DNA of 64,000 nucleotides from Megasphaera hominis (GTDB lineage Bacteria; Bacillota; Negativicutes; Veillonellales; Megasphaeraceae). A program made the translations under genes and the position numbers. Shown in pieces: positions 45,313 to 55,380 of the stretch (its first letter is position 1; each line of letters begins with the position of its first letter). The stretch is taken from assembly GCF_014269395.1 (NCBI RefSeq), contig NZ_JACOGK010000002.1, forward strand, positions 57,832-121,831, read 5' to 3'. The notes beneath the pieces were generated by a model. That model did no database searches and was not told the DNA's origin. It saw only the letters and a program-made list of their open reading frames with translations.

Positions 45313-46410
45313 TTACAAATCATCAAAACTATCTTTTAACCGGCTGATTTCATTGAGTGACTTGCCGGCCCCATTGGCAACGCACAGCAAGGGGTCGTCG
45401 CAAAGATACGCGGCCATGCCTGTCGTCTGGGAAATCAGACGATCCATGCCGTCTAGCAGGAGGCCGCCGCCGGTCAGGATAATGCCGTGATCGGCAATAT
45501 CTGCAGCCAGTTCAGGCGGTGTTTTTTCCAAAATCGTAAGGATTGTGCGCAAAATAGCCTCAATCGGTTCCGACAAGGCCCGGCGGATTTCCTGTGAGTC
45601 AATATCGACCATAGCCGGCAACCCCGTTTCGGTACTGCGGCCCCGTACATCCGCCGTCAGCTGGCGGCCATCGGGCAACGCCGTACCGATGAGGATTTTC
45701 AGCTCTTCTGCCGTACGCTGGCCAATGGTAACGTGTTTAATTTTTTCCAGGTAGCGGATAATCGCTTCGTCGAACGTATTGCTGCCAATACGCAGAGATT
45801 CACTGATGACAATACCACTCAAGCTGAGTACGGCTACATCTGTCGTTCCTCCGCCCATATCGACGACCATAGACCCGTTGGAGCTGGCAATATCCAGGCC
45901 GGCGCCAATAGCGGCAGCCAGCGGTTCCTCCATGACAACGGTTTTGCGGGCACCGGCCTGCATGGCCGCTTCAATAACGGCCCGCTTTTCTACATTCGTC
46001 GCCCCGGAGGGTACACAAATAATAACCCGTGGCTTAAAAAGCAGCGCTTTGCCAATGGCCTTGCGGATAAAATAACGCAGCATATACTCGGTGGCATCAT
46101 AATCGGCAATGACACCACGGCTCAAGGGATGATAGGCGTGGATATGCTGCGGCGTCCGCCCCAGCATGGCCTGGGCTTCCCTGCCGACGGCGATGACCTG
46201 ACGGCTGTTCGTATCTAACGCGATAACAGCCGGTTCATTGACTACAATACCACGCTTTTTTACATATACAATAATGTTGGTCGTACCCAGATCAATGGCA
46301 ATATCACTGCCAAACCAATGGGGCAGAAACGAACCATGTCCGTTCTGGGCCGGCGGCACATTCTGATTTTTCTTTTTTTTAGTCAATATTGACCCGAACA
46401 ATGTCTGCAC
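45313..46410 (-). CDS. mreB: Rod shape-determining protein MreB
   Basis: Actin-like filament protein that positions cell-wall synthesis. It has [20 protein letters not shown], the phosphate motif [20 protein letters not shown], and [13 protein letters not shown], all standard for MreB/Mbl. A 35-residue N-terminal extension with a KKKKN stretch precedes the core. The start is a GTG at 46410 (or the TTG three codons later), inside the end of murA by 32 bases, so the two are coupled. 365 residues. Confidence 0.94.
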   Translation of the reverse strand: MQTLFGSILTKKKKNQNVPPAQNGHGSFLPHWFGSDIAIDLGTTNIIVYVKKRGIVVNEPAVIALDTNSRQVIAVGREAQAMLGRTPQHIHAYHPLSRGVIADYDATEYMLRYFIRKAIGKALLFKPRVIICVPSGATNVEKRAVIEAAMQAGARKTVVMEEPLAAAIGAGLDIASSNGSMVVDMGGGTTDVAVLSLSGIVISESLRIGSNTFDEAIIRYLEKIKHVTIGQRTAEELKILIGTALPDGRQLTADVRGRSTETGLPAMVDIDSQEIRRALSEPIEAILRTILTILEKTPPELAADIADHGIILTGGGLLLDGMDRLISQTTGMAAYLCDDPLLCVANGAGKSLNEISRLKDSFDDL

Positions 46411-47641
46411 CTAACCTTTGTAGCTTTTGGACCAGGTTATCGTAACCACGGTCTATATGATATAGATAACCAACCTTTGTTTTTCCTTCTGCTACGAGGC
46501 CAGCCAGCACCAGAGCGGCACCAGCCCGTAAATCCGTAGCATTGACGTCTGCCCCTTTCAGCTTGGCCACGCCTTCCACAATAGCACTGCGTCCTTCAAT
46601 GCGGATTTTGGCACCCATCCGCTTGAATTCATCAACGTGCATGAAGCGGTTTTCAAATACCGTTTCCGTAATGACGCTGGTACCTTCGCAGATCGTCGTC
46701 AAAGCCATGAACTGCGCCTGCATATCCGTAGGGAAACCAGGATAGGGCAAGGTCTTAATATCGGCCGGACGCAACGGCTTGTGGCCAATGACGCGGATAC
46801 CGTCAATGTCTTCTTCAACGGTAGCGCCTACTTCCTTTAACTTGGCGACGAGCGGTTTTAAGTGTTCTGACAGGGCATTTTCTACATAGACGTTACCGCC
46901 GGTCATAGCGGCGCCGACCATAAATGTCCCGGCTTCGATACGATCGGGAATAACGGCATGGGTTGCACCATGCAGTTCTTTTACACCTTCAATCCGGATA
47001 ACATTAGTGCCGGCACCACGAATATTGGCACCCATGCTATTTAAATACGTAGCCAGGTCCACGATTTCCGGTTCTTCTGCGGCATTTTCCAGGACGGTTT
47101 TTCCTTCTGCCAGCGAAGCTGCCATGAGGACGTTTTCAGTCGCGCCGACGCTGGGAAAATCCAAATAAATCTGTGCGCCCTTGAGACCGCCTTCAACGGA
47201 AGCTTCAATGTCGCCATTTTCCAGATGAATGACAGCCCCCATAGCTTCAAATGCCTTGAGGTGTAAATCAATAGGCCGGGCGCCAATAGAGCAGCCGCCA
47301 GGCAGGGAAATCTTAGCTCTGCCTTTACGGGCTAAAAGAGGCCCCATGACCAAAAAGGATGCGCGCATGCGGCGAACCAGGTCATACGGTGCCGCTGTCG
47401 ATGTTAACTGGCTGGCATCAATAACCAGTGTGCCTTCTTCAAGCTGGGAAATATGTACGCCTAAGGACGAAATGACCTCACATACAGTATGAACATCATC
47501 CAACTTGGGAATTTCCGTCAAGACACTTTCCGTTGTTCCCAGCATAGATGCTACAATAATGGGCAGCACAGCATTTTTTGCTCCGCTGACACGAACAGTA
47601 CCTTCCAAGGGCTTTCCACCACGAATAACAAGCTTCTCCAA
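46379..47641 (-). CDS. murA: UDP-N-acetylglucosamine 1-carboxyvinyltransferase
   Basis: First committed step of peptidoglycan synthesis: transfers enolpyruvate from PEP to UDP-GlcNAc. It opens with [21 protein letters not shown], and the catalytic Cys is in [15 protein letters not shown]. 420 residues. The start is a TTG with AGGAGG eight bases upstream. The position next to mreB links wall precursor supply with rod-shape control. Confidence 0.96.
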   Translation of the reverse strand: MEKLVIRGGKPLEGTVRVSGAKNAVLPIIVASMLGTTESVLTEIPKLDDVHTVCEVISSLGVHISQLEEGTLVIDASQLTSTAAPYDLVRRMRASFLVMGPLLARKGRAKISLPGGCSIGARPIDLHLKAFEAMGAVIHLENGDIEASVEGGLKGAQIYLDFPSVGATENVLMAASLAEGKTVLENAAEEPEIVDLATYLNSMGANIRGAGTNVIRIEGVKELHGATHAVIPDRIEAGTFMVGAAMTGGNVYVENALSEHLKPLVAKLKEVGATVEEDIDGIRVIGHKPLRPADIKTLPYPGFPTDMQAQFMALTTICEGTSVITETVFENRFMHVDEFKRMGAKIRIEGRSAIVEGVAKLKGADVNATDLRAGAALVLAGLVAEGKTKVGYLYHIDRGYDNLVQKLQRLGADIVRVNID

Positions 47642-47905
47642 TTCTGGTGCCTCCTAAATAGATTGCGAATGTATAGTTCTGATAAACAAAGCAAAGCCAA
47701 GTTTATCAATCTTTTGTATTTTTGCTATCAAGTCATTGTACCATAAAAGGCGCAAATCTGAAAGAGCCTCACCTTTTTGTTTAAAAAAGTAACAATCTGC
47801 CCTTCCTGTCCTTCCTCGCACCGCCAGCGGGCACGCCTGGACATAATTCGCCCGGCAGGAACTTCAGCGTTCGCTGCCGGGCGACGAATCAATCATATAC
47901 TAGCC

Positions 47906-49189
47906 TTATTTTTGTTTGGTAATGACGTCGCAATGCATATATGGACGCAATGCTTCCGGTACGAGGACAGAACCGTCAGCCTGCTGGTAATTTTCCAGGA
48001 TGGCAGCGACGGTACGGCCTACAGCAAGGCCGGAGCCATTCAGGGTATGCACGTATTCCGGTTTTTCCTTCGGTGTACGGCGGAAGCGGATATTAGCACG
48101 ACGTGCCTGGAAATCTTCCGTATTGGAGCACGAAGAGATTTCACGGTATTTGCCCTGTGCCGGGAACCACACTTCGATATCGTAGGTTTTGGCAGCAGAG
48201 AAACCGATGTCACCGGTGCACAGCGTGACGACGTGATAGGGCAGGCCCAGTTCCTGTAAGATTCCTTCGGCATCATGGGTCAGTTTTTCCAGTTCGTCAT
48301 AGCTCGTTTCCGGTGTCGTGTATTTTACCATTTCGACTTTATGGAACTGGTGCTGGCGGATGAGGCCGCGCGTATCACGGCCGGCAGAGCCTGCTTCGGC
48401 ACGGAAGCACGGCGTCAGGGCTGTAAAGTATACAGGCAGCTTGCTGCCATCGATGATTTCACCACGATAGTAGTTCGTCAACGGCACTTCTGCCGTCGGA
48501 ATCATGTACATTTCTTCGCCTTCTACGTTAAGGCGATACATATCTTCATAGAATTTCGGCAGCTGGCCTGTACCGGTCATAGAATCACGGTTGACGATAT
48601 ATGGGGGAATAACTTCTGTATAGCCATCGTGTTCCGTATGGCGGTCGAGCATGAAATTATATACGGCCCGTTCCAATCTGGCGCCGGCACCGATGTAATA
48701 GTAGAAGCGTGCACCCGTAACTTTGGCAGCCCGTTCCGAATCGAGGATACCCAGATTTTCACCGATTTCCCAATGGTTAAGAGGCTGGAAATCATAGCTT
48801 TTGCGTTCGCCCCAGCTGCGTACTTCCGGATTCTGGCTGTCATCTTCACCGACAGGAACCGACGGATGGCACATGTTTGGAATCATGAGCTGAATGGCAA
48901 GCATGTCCTTCTCAATTTCTTTGACTTCCTTGTCCAGGCTGTCAATGTCATCGCCCAGCTTTTTCATGGCAGCAATCTTGTCATCAGCATTTTCTTTATT
49001 TCTCTTCAACTGGCTGATTTCTTTCGTTACCGTGTTGCGTTCATTCTTCATCGCTTCTACGCGCTGCAACAATTCCCGGCGCTTTTCGTCGAGAGCAATA
49101 AACTGATCTACGTCTGCTTTTGCATGGCGGTTCTTGATGTTTTCTTTTACTTCATCTGCATGTTCGCGGATAAATTTTGTATCTAACAT
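47906..49189 (-). CDS. serS: Seryl-tRNA synthetase
   Basis: Charges tRNA-Ser and tRNA-Sec-type substrates with serine. A long antiparallel coiled coil (about 30-100) is followed by the class II core: motif 2 [21 protein letters not shown] (in part [13 protein letters not shown]) and motif 3 [15 protein letters not shown]. 427 residues. It has its own promoter (49225-49254) overlapping the end of the preceding gene, so it can be expressed apart from the serine-synthesis operon. An inverted repeat at 47848-47884 (TCGCCCGGCAG/CTGCCGGGCGA) lies after the stop but has no T-run. Confidence 0.97.
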   Translation of the reverse strand: MLDTKFIREHADEVKENIKNRHAKADVDQFIALDEKRRELLQRVEAMKNERNTVTKEISQLKRNKENADDKIAAMKKLGDDIDSLDKEVKEIEKDMLAIQLMIPNMCHPSVPVGEDDSQNPEVRSWGERKSYDFQPLNHWEIGENLGILDSERAAKVTGARFYYYIGAGARLERAVYNFMLDRHTEHDGYTEVIPPYIVNRDSMTGTGQLPKFYEDMYRLNVEGEEMYMIPTAEVPLTNYYRGEIIDGSKLPVYFTALTPCFRAEAGSAGRDTRGLIRQHQFHKVEMVKYTTPETSYDELEKLTHDAEGILQELGLPYHVVTLCTGDIGFSAAKTYDIEVWFPAQGKYREISSCSNTEDFQARRANIRFRRTPKEKPEYVHTLNGSGLAVGRTVAAILENYQQADGSVLVPEALRPYMHCDVITKQK

Positions 49190-49224
49190 GTTTTCTCATC
49201 CTTCCTGTACATAATACCTGTTAC

Positions 49225-49254
49225 ATTATATACACTATAGGCCCTTTTGTTCAA
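49225..49254 (-). promoter_or_regulatory. Promoter of serS
   Basis: On the minus strand TTGAAC (49254-49249), 18 bases, TATAAT (49230-49225). The -35 box lies inside the last codons of the upstream phosphatase gene. Confidence 0.65.
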
Positions 49255-49879
49255 TACCGCTGTACAAATAACCCATATGATTTGTCGAGTTCAGTAATAC
49301 GAGACGCCATTTGCCGTCCTGTTCTTCCAGCACATTGATACACGTATTGTCCTGTTTGATTTGCCAGAAGTGGCTCATATCGAGACCGAGAAGATCGCAG
49401 ATAATCGCCTTGTTAACCGCATCATGAGCCGCTACGAGGACTGTCTTGCCGGCAAAGCGGACAGCGTAATCATCAAAGGCAGCGCGCACGCGGCGGCGTA
49501 CATCTTCCAGACTTTCCCCGCCCGCGCCGGGCATGGTGACCCGCTGGGGCTCACTATGCCAGAGAGCGAATTCGGCAGGATACTGCTGCTGAATTTCATC
49601 TGCCAGGCAGCCTTCCCAGACGCCGTGATTGATTTCAAGCAGGCGGTCATCCGTTTCGACAGGCAAATGGTGCAGGCCGGCACAGAAGGAGCAGGTCTGA
49701 AAAGACCGTTCCAGCGGGCTCGATACACAGACATCGAAGGGAATGTCCTTCAGGCCCTGGGCCAGAAGCCGTCCCTGTTCGAGGCCGCGCGGACTGAGAT
49801 GCGTATCTTCCTGCCCCTGATAGCGTCCTTCTATATTCCATTCCGTTTCCCCATGACGCACTAATATAATCCGTACCAT
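49235..49879 (-). CDS. Histidine phosphatase family protein
   Basis: Phosphoglycerate-mutase-like phosphatase. The RHG motif is at the N-terminus (RIILVRHGETEWNIEGRYQG), with the second catalytic His in VLVAAHDAVNKA. 214 residues from the ATG at 49879, which has GGAGG six bases upstream. It is cotranscribed with serC and serA. In that setting a phosphoserine phosphatase of the histidine phosphatase family (the missing third step of serine synthesis) is a reasonable guess; alpha-ribazole phosphatase or a general phosphatase is the alternative. Confidence 0.85.
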   Translation of the reverse strand: MVRIILVRHGETEWNIEGRYQGQEDTHLSPRGLEQGRLLAQGLKDIPFDVCVSSPLERSFQTCSFCAGLHHLPVETDDRLLEINHGVWEGCLADEIQQQYPAEFALWHSEPQRVTMPGAGGESLEDVRRRVRAAFDDYAVRFAGKTVLVAAHDAVNKAIICDLLGLDMSHFWQIKQDNTCINVLEEQDGKWRLVLLNSTNHMGYLYSGIEQKGL

Positions 49880-49890
49880 AGCCTGCCTCC

Positions 49891-51483
49891 TCAATGTGTT
49901 TCGCAGTGAATCAGTTTCATGTCGATAATGCCTTCAATGCCGCGCAGTTTCAGCATGATGTCGTTCGGAATATCATCCTGTACGGCAATCGCCATAATAT
50001 TCGTACCGGCCTGCGTCATTTTCGCCAGCTGCATGCCTGTAATATTAATATGGGCCTGCCCCAGGATAGTAGAAATCTGGCCGATCATGTTAGGCTGGTC
50101 GATATGCGGCGCCAGGAGCAAATAGCCTTCCGGCGTAAAGTCCAGGCGGTATTCGTCGATCTGTACGATCTTCGCTTCTGTCCGGTTGAAGAGCGTGCCC
50201 ACGAGGGAGTGTTCCCCTTTATTCGTCCGGATCGTCACGGTAACGGCATCCGACAAATAGCCCTGGTCCTGGCTGTGTACTTCTTTGACAGAAATATGAC
50301 GGGAGCGGGCCACTTCCGGTGCGTTAACGAAGTTAACCGATTCCTGCAGGATAGGGTTTAACGCACCTTTCAGAACGGCCGTCGTCAAGAGGCCCGTTTC
50401 TGTCTGTGCTAAGGCACCTGTATATTCTACACAAATCTCTTTCATAGGGCCTTCGGAGAGGTAAACGCCGATGATCCCCATGCGTTCCATGAGATCGAAG
50501 TACGGCTGGATCGTGCGGTAGACATTGGCCGGCAGCGGTGCCATATTGACGGCCGTCGGCACCGGTTCTCCGTTCAAAGCAGCAATGACGCCTTCGGCTA
50601 CGTCGACAGATACGCCAATCTGGGCTTCCTTCGTGGAAGCGCCCAAGTGCGGTGTAATGACGACATTGTCCATATCGAGGAAGGGATTGATGTCTTTGGT
50701 CAGCGGTTCCGTCGGGAATACGTCAATAGCCGCACCGGCTACGTGGCCGCTCTTTAATGCAGCGGCTAAGGCGTTGATATCGAGAACTGCACCACGGGAT
50801 ACGTTGATGACCCGTACGCCGTCTTTCATTTTGGCAATTTCGGCTGCGCCGATCATGCCGCGTGTTTCTTTAGTCAGTGGCGTATGCATCGTAATATAAT
50901 CGGATTCCCGCAAAAGCGTATCGAGATCAACCAATTCTACGCCCAGCTGTTTGCCCCGTTCTTCCGGAATATACGGATCATAGCCGATGGTGCGCATTTC
51001 CATAGCCTGCATGCGTTTGGCAATGCGCGAACCGATACGGCCGACGCCGATAATACCGATGGTCTTATTCTGCAGCTGAATACCTGTAAACCGTTCGCGG
51101 TCCCATTCACCGGCCATAAGGGAATTATGGGCCTGCGGAATGTGGCGCGTAATGGCCATGATCATAGCACAGGTATGTTCAGTTGCTGCCACTGTATTTG
51201 CCGTAGGCGCATTGACGACGATAATCCCCTTGGCTGTCGCCGTTTTAATATCAATGCTGTCGACACCTACGCCGGCACGGCCAATAACCTTTAATTTTTT
51301 GCCTGCATTGATGACCGCTTCCGTTACATGGGTCATGGACCGCGTTACCAAGCCGTCATATTCACCGATGCAGGCAATCAGATCTTCTTCGTTGAGATTG
51401 ATTTTTACATCTACGTCATATCCCTGCGCACGCAGTACTTCTACACCTTTTTCCGACACATCATCGCTAACTAAAATTTTCAT
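49891..51483 (-). CDS. serA: D-3-phosphoglycerate dehydrogenase
   Basis: First step of serine synthesis, oxidising 3-phosphoglycerate with NAD. It has the NAD-binding IGVGRIGSRIAKRMQAMEM, the catalytic-loop segment near HTPLTKETRGMIG, and the long form's ASB domain and C-terminal ACT domain (about 455-530), which usually allows serine feedback. 530 residues. It follows serC by about 36 bases. Confidence 0.96.
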   Translation of the reverse strand: MKILVSDDVSEKGVEVLRAQGYDVDVKINLNEEDLIACIGEYDGLVTRSMTHVTEAVINAGKKLKVIGRAGVGVDSIDIKTATAKGIIVVNAPTANTVAATEHTCAMIMAITRHIPQAHNSLMAGEWDRERFTGIQLQNKTIGIIGVGRIGSRIAKRMQAMEMRTIGYDPYIPEERGKQLGVELVDLDTLLRESDYITMHTPLTKETRGMIGAAEIAKMKDGVRVINVSRGAVLDINALAAALKSGHVAGAAIDVFPTEPLTKDINPFLDMDNVVITPHLGASTKEAQIGVSVDVAEGVIAALNGEPVPTAVNMAPLPANVYRTIQPYFDLMERMGIIGVYLSEGPMKEICVEYTGALAQTETGLLTTAVLKGALNPILQESVNFVNAPEVARSRHISVKEVHSQDQGYLSDAVTVTIRTNKGEHSLVGTLFNRTEAKIVQIDEYRLDFTPEGYLLLAPHIDQPNMIGQISTILGQAHINITGMQLAKMTQAGTNIMAIAVQDDIPNDIMLKLRGIEGIIDMKLIHCETH

Positions 51484-51519
51484 GCTGCATGTCCTCCTCT
51501 TGGAAATACCCCTGATTGC

Positions 51520-52593
51520 TTATTGTTTTTTCTTAAATTCATTCATAAAATCTGCCAGGGCCTGGCAGGCTTCCTCTGTTACGGCGTTGTAAATTGAGGC
51601 CCTGCAGCCGCCTAAAGAACGATGGCCCTTAATACCGATGAGATCGCGCGCTGTCGCTTCGGCTACGAATTTTGCTTCCAGCTCCGGCGTCGGCAGGTTG
51701 AAGGTCACATTCATGACACTGCGCGAATCCTTAGCTGCATGACCACGATAAAATCCGTCACTGCCGTCAATGCAGTCATACAAAAGCGCGGCCTTTTTCG
51801 CATTGCGTGCTTCTATTGCCGTCAGACCGCCTTGCTCTTCCAGCCAATGGGCTACGCGATTGACAAAATAAATGCAAAAGACCGGCGGTGTATTATAGGT
51901 CGAATCATGATCGGCAAAGGTACGGTACGACAGCATATCCGGCAGTCCTTCCCGCACGTGTTTCAAGAGAGAATCCTTAATGATGCCGACGACGACACCG
52001 GCAGGGCCAACATTTTTCTGCACGCCTGCATAGATGAAATCAAAGTTCGTCACAACGACCGGGCGGGACAGGAAATCGCTGGACATATCGCAAAAGAGAG
52101 GCACATCTACATGCGGAAAGGTCTGCCACTGCGTCCCATGAACCGTATTATTGCTCGTCATGTAAATATAATCCGTATCCGGCTTGACCATAAATGTATC
52201 TTCCTTGGGGATATACGAAAAATGATCGGCTTTACTCGAAGCCACTTCGTACACTTCTCCATAATAGGAAGCCGCCTTCATAGCCTTATCAGACCAAATT
52301 CCCGTATTCAGATAGCCACCGCGGTGTTTGAGGAAATTGGCGCCATGCATGAGGAACTGCATACTGCCGCCGCCCTGCATAAAGATGACGTGATAGTCAT
52401 CGGGAATCTGCATGAGCCGGCGTAATACGGCTACGGTGTCGTCCTGCATCTTCTGATAGGCTGCACTACGGTGACTGATTTCCACAATACTCATACCTGT
52501 GTGATCAAAATCCAAAAACTCAGCCTGTACCTGTTGCAATACCGGCAGCGGCATAGCCGACGGACCGGCATTAAAATTGAATACTCTTGCCAT
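51520..52593 (-). CDS. serC: Phosphoserine aminotransferase
   Basis: Second step of serine synthesis; PLP-dependent fold type I. It begins RVFNFNAGPSAMPLPVL, and the PLP lysine is in AGVQKNVGPAG. 357 residues from the ATG at 52593 (GGGGGG before it); an open frame to 52815 runs through the T-box leader and is not coding. It is the first gene of the serC-serA-phosphatase operon and is controlled by the T-box at 52594-52921. Confidence 0.96.
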   Translation of the reverse strand: MARVFNFNAGPSAMPLPVLQQVQAEFLDFDHTGMSIVEISHRSAAYQKMQDDTVAVLRRLMQIPDDYHVIFMQGGGSMQFLMHGANFLKHRGGYLNTGIWSDKAMKAASYYGEVYEVASSKADHFSYIPKEDTFMVKPDTDYIYMTSNNTVHGTQWQTFPHVDVPLFCDMSSDFLSRPVVVTNFDFIYAGVQKNVGPAGVVVGIIKDSLLKHVREGLPDMLSYRTFADHDSTYNTPPVFCIYFVNRVAHWLEEQGGLTAIEARNAKKAALLYDCIDGSDGFYRGHAAKDSRSVMNVTFNLPTPELEAKFVAEATARDLIGIKGHRSLGGCRASIYNAVTEEACQALADFMNEFKKKQ

Positions 52594-52921
52594 GAAAATC
52601 CCCCCATTAGTGATAGATATAAAAAAGGAGAAGCTTCTCTCTTGGGACGAGCTTCTCCTTCTCGCGGTACCACCCAATTTGCTGCCTGGCCGGAAAATAA
52701 AAATACTCCCGTCCCTAAAAAAGGGACGAGAGTAATATATTCCCGCGTTGCCACCCAACTTGCCATACAGCCAACTCTTGCCGCTGTATCGGGCGGGACC
52801 CGTCAAATTCATCATTTGCCGCTCCGGAGCGGAACGCCTTACACGCTTACTATCTCACACCAGCCGATAGCTCTCTGATAAGCCTTGTAACTTGCTTCTC
52901 CATCATCACATCTATGAAATT
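52594..52921 (-). promoter_or_regulatory. T-box leader with two antiterminator/terminator modules, before serC
   Basis: Leader of about 328 bases. The Stem I apical signature AGAGAG...GGCTGGTGTGA is at about 52842-52870. Two separate T-box sequences follow: TGGGTGGCAACGCGGG (52757-52742) and TGGGTGGTACCGCG (52676-52663). Each is followed by a hairpin terminator: 52705-52733 (ACTCTCGTCCC with GGGACGGGAGT, then T-rich) and 52625-52660 (AAGGAGAAGCT arms, then T-rich). Only one Stem I fits in the leader. Amino acid specificity is inferred as serine from the genes controlled; a UCC near 52815 is a possible specifier but was not proved. Confidence 0.9.
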
Positions 52922-52927
52922 GAGTAT

Positions 52928-52955
52928 ATTATAGCATGCACCCTGGCCTTGTCAA
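52928..52955 (-). promoter_or_regulatory. Promoter of the serC operon
   Basis: On the minus strand TTGACA (52955-52950), 16 bases, TATAAT (52933-52928). It lies 24 bases past the nrdJ stop. Confidence 0.8.
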
Positions 52956-52978
52956 GAGGCTTTGACGGTTTCTTTACA

Positions 52979-55258
52979 TCAATAGCATTTGCTCCAGCCA
53001 CAATTCTTGCACGTATTGCAGCCGCCTTCAAAGACGAGCGGTTCACCGCACTGGGGGCAAAAGATATTTTCTGCCTTCACCTTATCCGTTGCCCTGGGTT
53101 TCGCCGGTTTTACGCGTACGGCTTTCTTCGTACCACTCGTTTTATGGTGCAGTTCTTCCTGCACTTCATTGTACATATCGAGGAGTACGTTGCCTACTGC
53201 CATAGGACAACAGGAACCGCGGCTCGTATCGCCACGTGTAGCCCGGCGGACAGAATAGCTCGGGCAATTGCCCGTCGAATTCAGCTGGTCGATAATCGTG
53301 TAAATGTCGATGCCGGCGCGGGCACTGATAGAAATCATGCGTGACAGAGCGATCATGAAGTTGTTGCAGCCGCCTGTCGAGCCCTTGCTCAGATAGGTTT
53401 CCAGGAGCGCCCCTGTTTCTGTATCAAAGAAGGCCATGCAATGCAGGCTGCCACAGCCTGTTACGAGCTTACGCTTTTTCCCGATGACGTCGTCATCGAT
53501 AGCCACGATTTCACCGCGGGCCAGGCCTTCACCGGCAATCGGTACGGCGGCTTCTTCCTGCGTATGAGTGGAAAGGATACCTGCACGCTTACAGCCATCG
53601 CGGAAGAGCGTAACGCCCTTACAACCGTTTTCATAGGCCAGCATATAGAGCGCTTCCGTGTCTTCTACAGTAAAACTATTCGGTACATTGACTGTTGAAC
53701 TGATGGACGCATCAATGTGCTGCTGCCATGCGCCCTGCATAGCCAGGCGTTTCTGATACGGCAAGGTCAGCGCCGTCACGAAATACGGCGGCAGCTGTGA
53801 GTCATCGGTCAGCTCATGTTTTTTCATATATTCCGCTACGATAGGCGTATAAACTTTATAATACACATCGGCAGCGTGGAGGGATTCCGTTTTGCGTTCA
53901 TAGAAGTTGGCATAAATCGGTTCGATGCCACCGGAAATGCCGAGCATCGTCGAAAGCGTACCGGTCGGTGCAATGGTCAGGAGCTGGGAGTTGCGCAGGC
54001 CATACTGGCGGACCAGTTCTGCCGTCTTTTCTGTCGTATTCGCTTCAAAGTACGGCGTCTGCATGATTTCATCTACGTGGCACATTTCGTATGCGCCCCG
54101 TTCCTTCGCCAGCATGGCTGAAGCGGCAATCGCCGTATCGGCCATGGTAAAGCCCAGTTCATGGCAGAAGGCAATTGCTTCTTCACTGCCGTAGGTCAGT
54201 CCCAGTTTGAGGAGCATATCGCCCAGACCCATAATGCCCAGGCCAATCTGGCGCCATTTTTTAACGCTGTCCCGTTGTTCCTGCAGCGGATGAAGCGGCA
54301 GGCCTTCATCGAGGACGTCATTTAAGGCCCGTACGCCGATCGTTACGCAACTCTTGAATTCATCAAAATCAAAGGCCGCTTCCGGCGTAAAGGGATGTGT
54401 AACAAATTGTGTCAGATTCATACTGCCTAAAAGACACGAACCGCCGGCCGGCAACGGTTCTTCTGCACAAGGGTTCACGCCGGCAAAGGTAAATTCCTTC
54501 GTATTGGCCAGGAGGTTCCACGAACAGATGCGATCCCAAAAGAGGGCACCCGGTTCGGCATAATCCCAGTTCGTTTCTGCCAACAGATGAAACACATCGG
54601 CGGCCTTGACCATCGTTTCAATAGTCTGGCCTGTTTCCTGCCGCGTATAATGAAGACGAAATTCCTTATGCTCCTTGACAGCCTGCATAAATTCATTGCT
54701 CAGGCGGACAGAAATGTTAGCCTTTGTCACCTTATTGAGGTCCGTTTTTAACTTAATGAAATCCAATACATCAGGATGACTACAGTCAATAGAAATCATG
54801 AGGGCACCGCGCCGGCCATTTTGTCCGATCAATTCCGTAACCAGGGAATAGAGTGTCATAAAGGAAATGGAGCCACTCGTTTCCTTGGCTGCATTATTAA
54901 TGCGCGCGCCTTTAGGGCTGAGGCGGGAAATATCGATGCCACAGCCACCACCATAGCTATAAGTACGGGCTAACTTACCGGCCCGGTCAAAGATACTTTC
55001 GATATTGTCTTCCGGTGGTGTCATGACATAGCAATTCGACAGGGTAATCTTTTTCCCTTCGTATTCAAGACCCCGGTTAGCCAGAATGCGGCCGCCAAAC
55101 AAGAACTTCTGCTGCCGTAATAAGTCAGCTACTTCTTCGTCATGGCCGCTGACCCGGCCGATCCAGTCTTCAAAGGTTTCCTCGTTATCGCGATATTTAT
55201 TTTTCCAAATGTCCATACCCAGCTGGTTGCCCTCGCCGAGCCATTCCTTTTCGTCCAT
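52979..55258 (-). CDS. nrdJ: Adenosylcobalamin-dependent (class II) ribonucleotide reductase
   Basis: Makes deoxyribonucleotides with B12 as radical source. It has SYGGGCGIDISRLSPKG (substrate-binding region with a redox Cys), NPCAEEPLPAGGSCLLGSMN (NPCxE) and a C-terminal zinc-ribbon-like CPQCGEPLVFEGGCNTCKNC. 759 residues from the ATG at 55258, which has GGAGG before it; an earlier ATG at 55291 lacks a ribosome site. NrdR-like boxes lie upstream. No terminator is obvious between its stop and the serC promoter. Confidence 0.94.
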   Translation of the reverse strand: MDEKEWLGEGNQLGMDIWKNKYRDNEETFEDWIGRVSGHDEEVADLLRQQKFLFGGRILANRGLEYEGKKITLSNCYVMTPPEDNIESIFDRAGKLARTYSYGGGCGIDISRLSPKGARINNAAKETSGSISFMTLYSLVTELIGQNGRRGALMISIDCSHPDVLDFIKLKTDLNKVTKANISVRLSNEFMQAVKEHKEFRLHYTRQETGQTIETMVKAADVFHLLAETNWDYAEPGALFWDRICSWNLLANTKEFTFAGVNPCAEEPLPAGGSCLLGSMNLTQFVTHPFTPEAAFDFDEFKSCVTIGVRALNDVLDEGLPLHPLQEQRDSVKKWRQIGLGIMGLGDMLLKLGLTYGSEEAIAFCHELGFTMADTAIAASAMLAKERGAYEMCHVDEIMQTPYFEANTTEKTAELVRQYGLRNSQLLTIAPTGTLSTMLGISGGIEPIYANFYERKTESLHAADVYYKVYTPIVAEYMKKHELTDDSQLPPYFVTALTLPYQKRLAMQGAWQQHIDASISSTVNVPNSFTVEDTEALYMLAYENGCKGVTLFRDGCKRAGILSTHTQEEAAVPIAGEGLARGEIVAIDDDVIGKKRKLVTGCGSLHCMAFFDTETGALLETYLSKGSTGGCNNFMIALSRMISISARAGIDIYTIIDQLNSTGNCPSYSVRRATRGDTSRGSCCPMAVGNVLLDMYNEVQEELHHKTSGTKKAVRVKPAKPRATDKVKAENIFCPQCGEPLVFEGGCNTCKNCGWSKCY

Positions 55259-55290
55259 AGGTCCTCCTTCGTATGCATTCCATGAATTCA

Positions 55291-55332
55291 AATATATTGT
55301 TATTTATTATGAGTGCACATACTATATATAGT
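55291..55332. promoter_or_regulatory. Paired NrdR-like boxes upstream of nrdJ
   Basis: Two palindromic boxes, ACTATATATAGT (55321-55332) and AATATATT within a CAAATATATTGTT context (55291-55298), are 32 bases centre to centre, the three-turn spacing typical of tandem NrdR operators. They lie just downstream of the predicted nrdJ start point. Confidence 0.7.
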
Positions 55333-55348
55333 AGTACTGGCAGATTCT

Positions 55349-55377
55349 ATGATACCAGGCAGGACCCCGTACGTCAA
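55349..55377 (-). promoter_or_regulatory. Promoter of nrdJ
   Basis: On the minus strand TTGACG (55377-55372), 17 bases, TATCAT (55354-55349). Confidence 0.65.
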
Positions 55378-55380
55378 GCA

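Noticed and set aside
47848..47884. A rho-independent terminator after serS
   Set aside because: The inverted repeat is strong but there is no T-run on the minus strand, so termination cannot be claimed.
52595..52815. N-terminal extension of SerC
   Set aside because: The extra codons fall in the T-box leader; the ATG at 52593 has a ribosome site and gives the normal protein.
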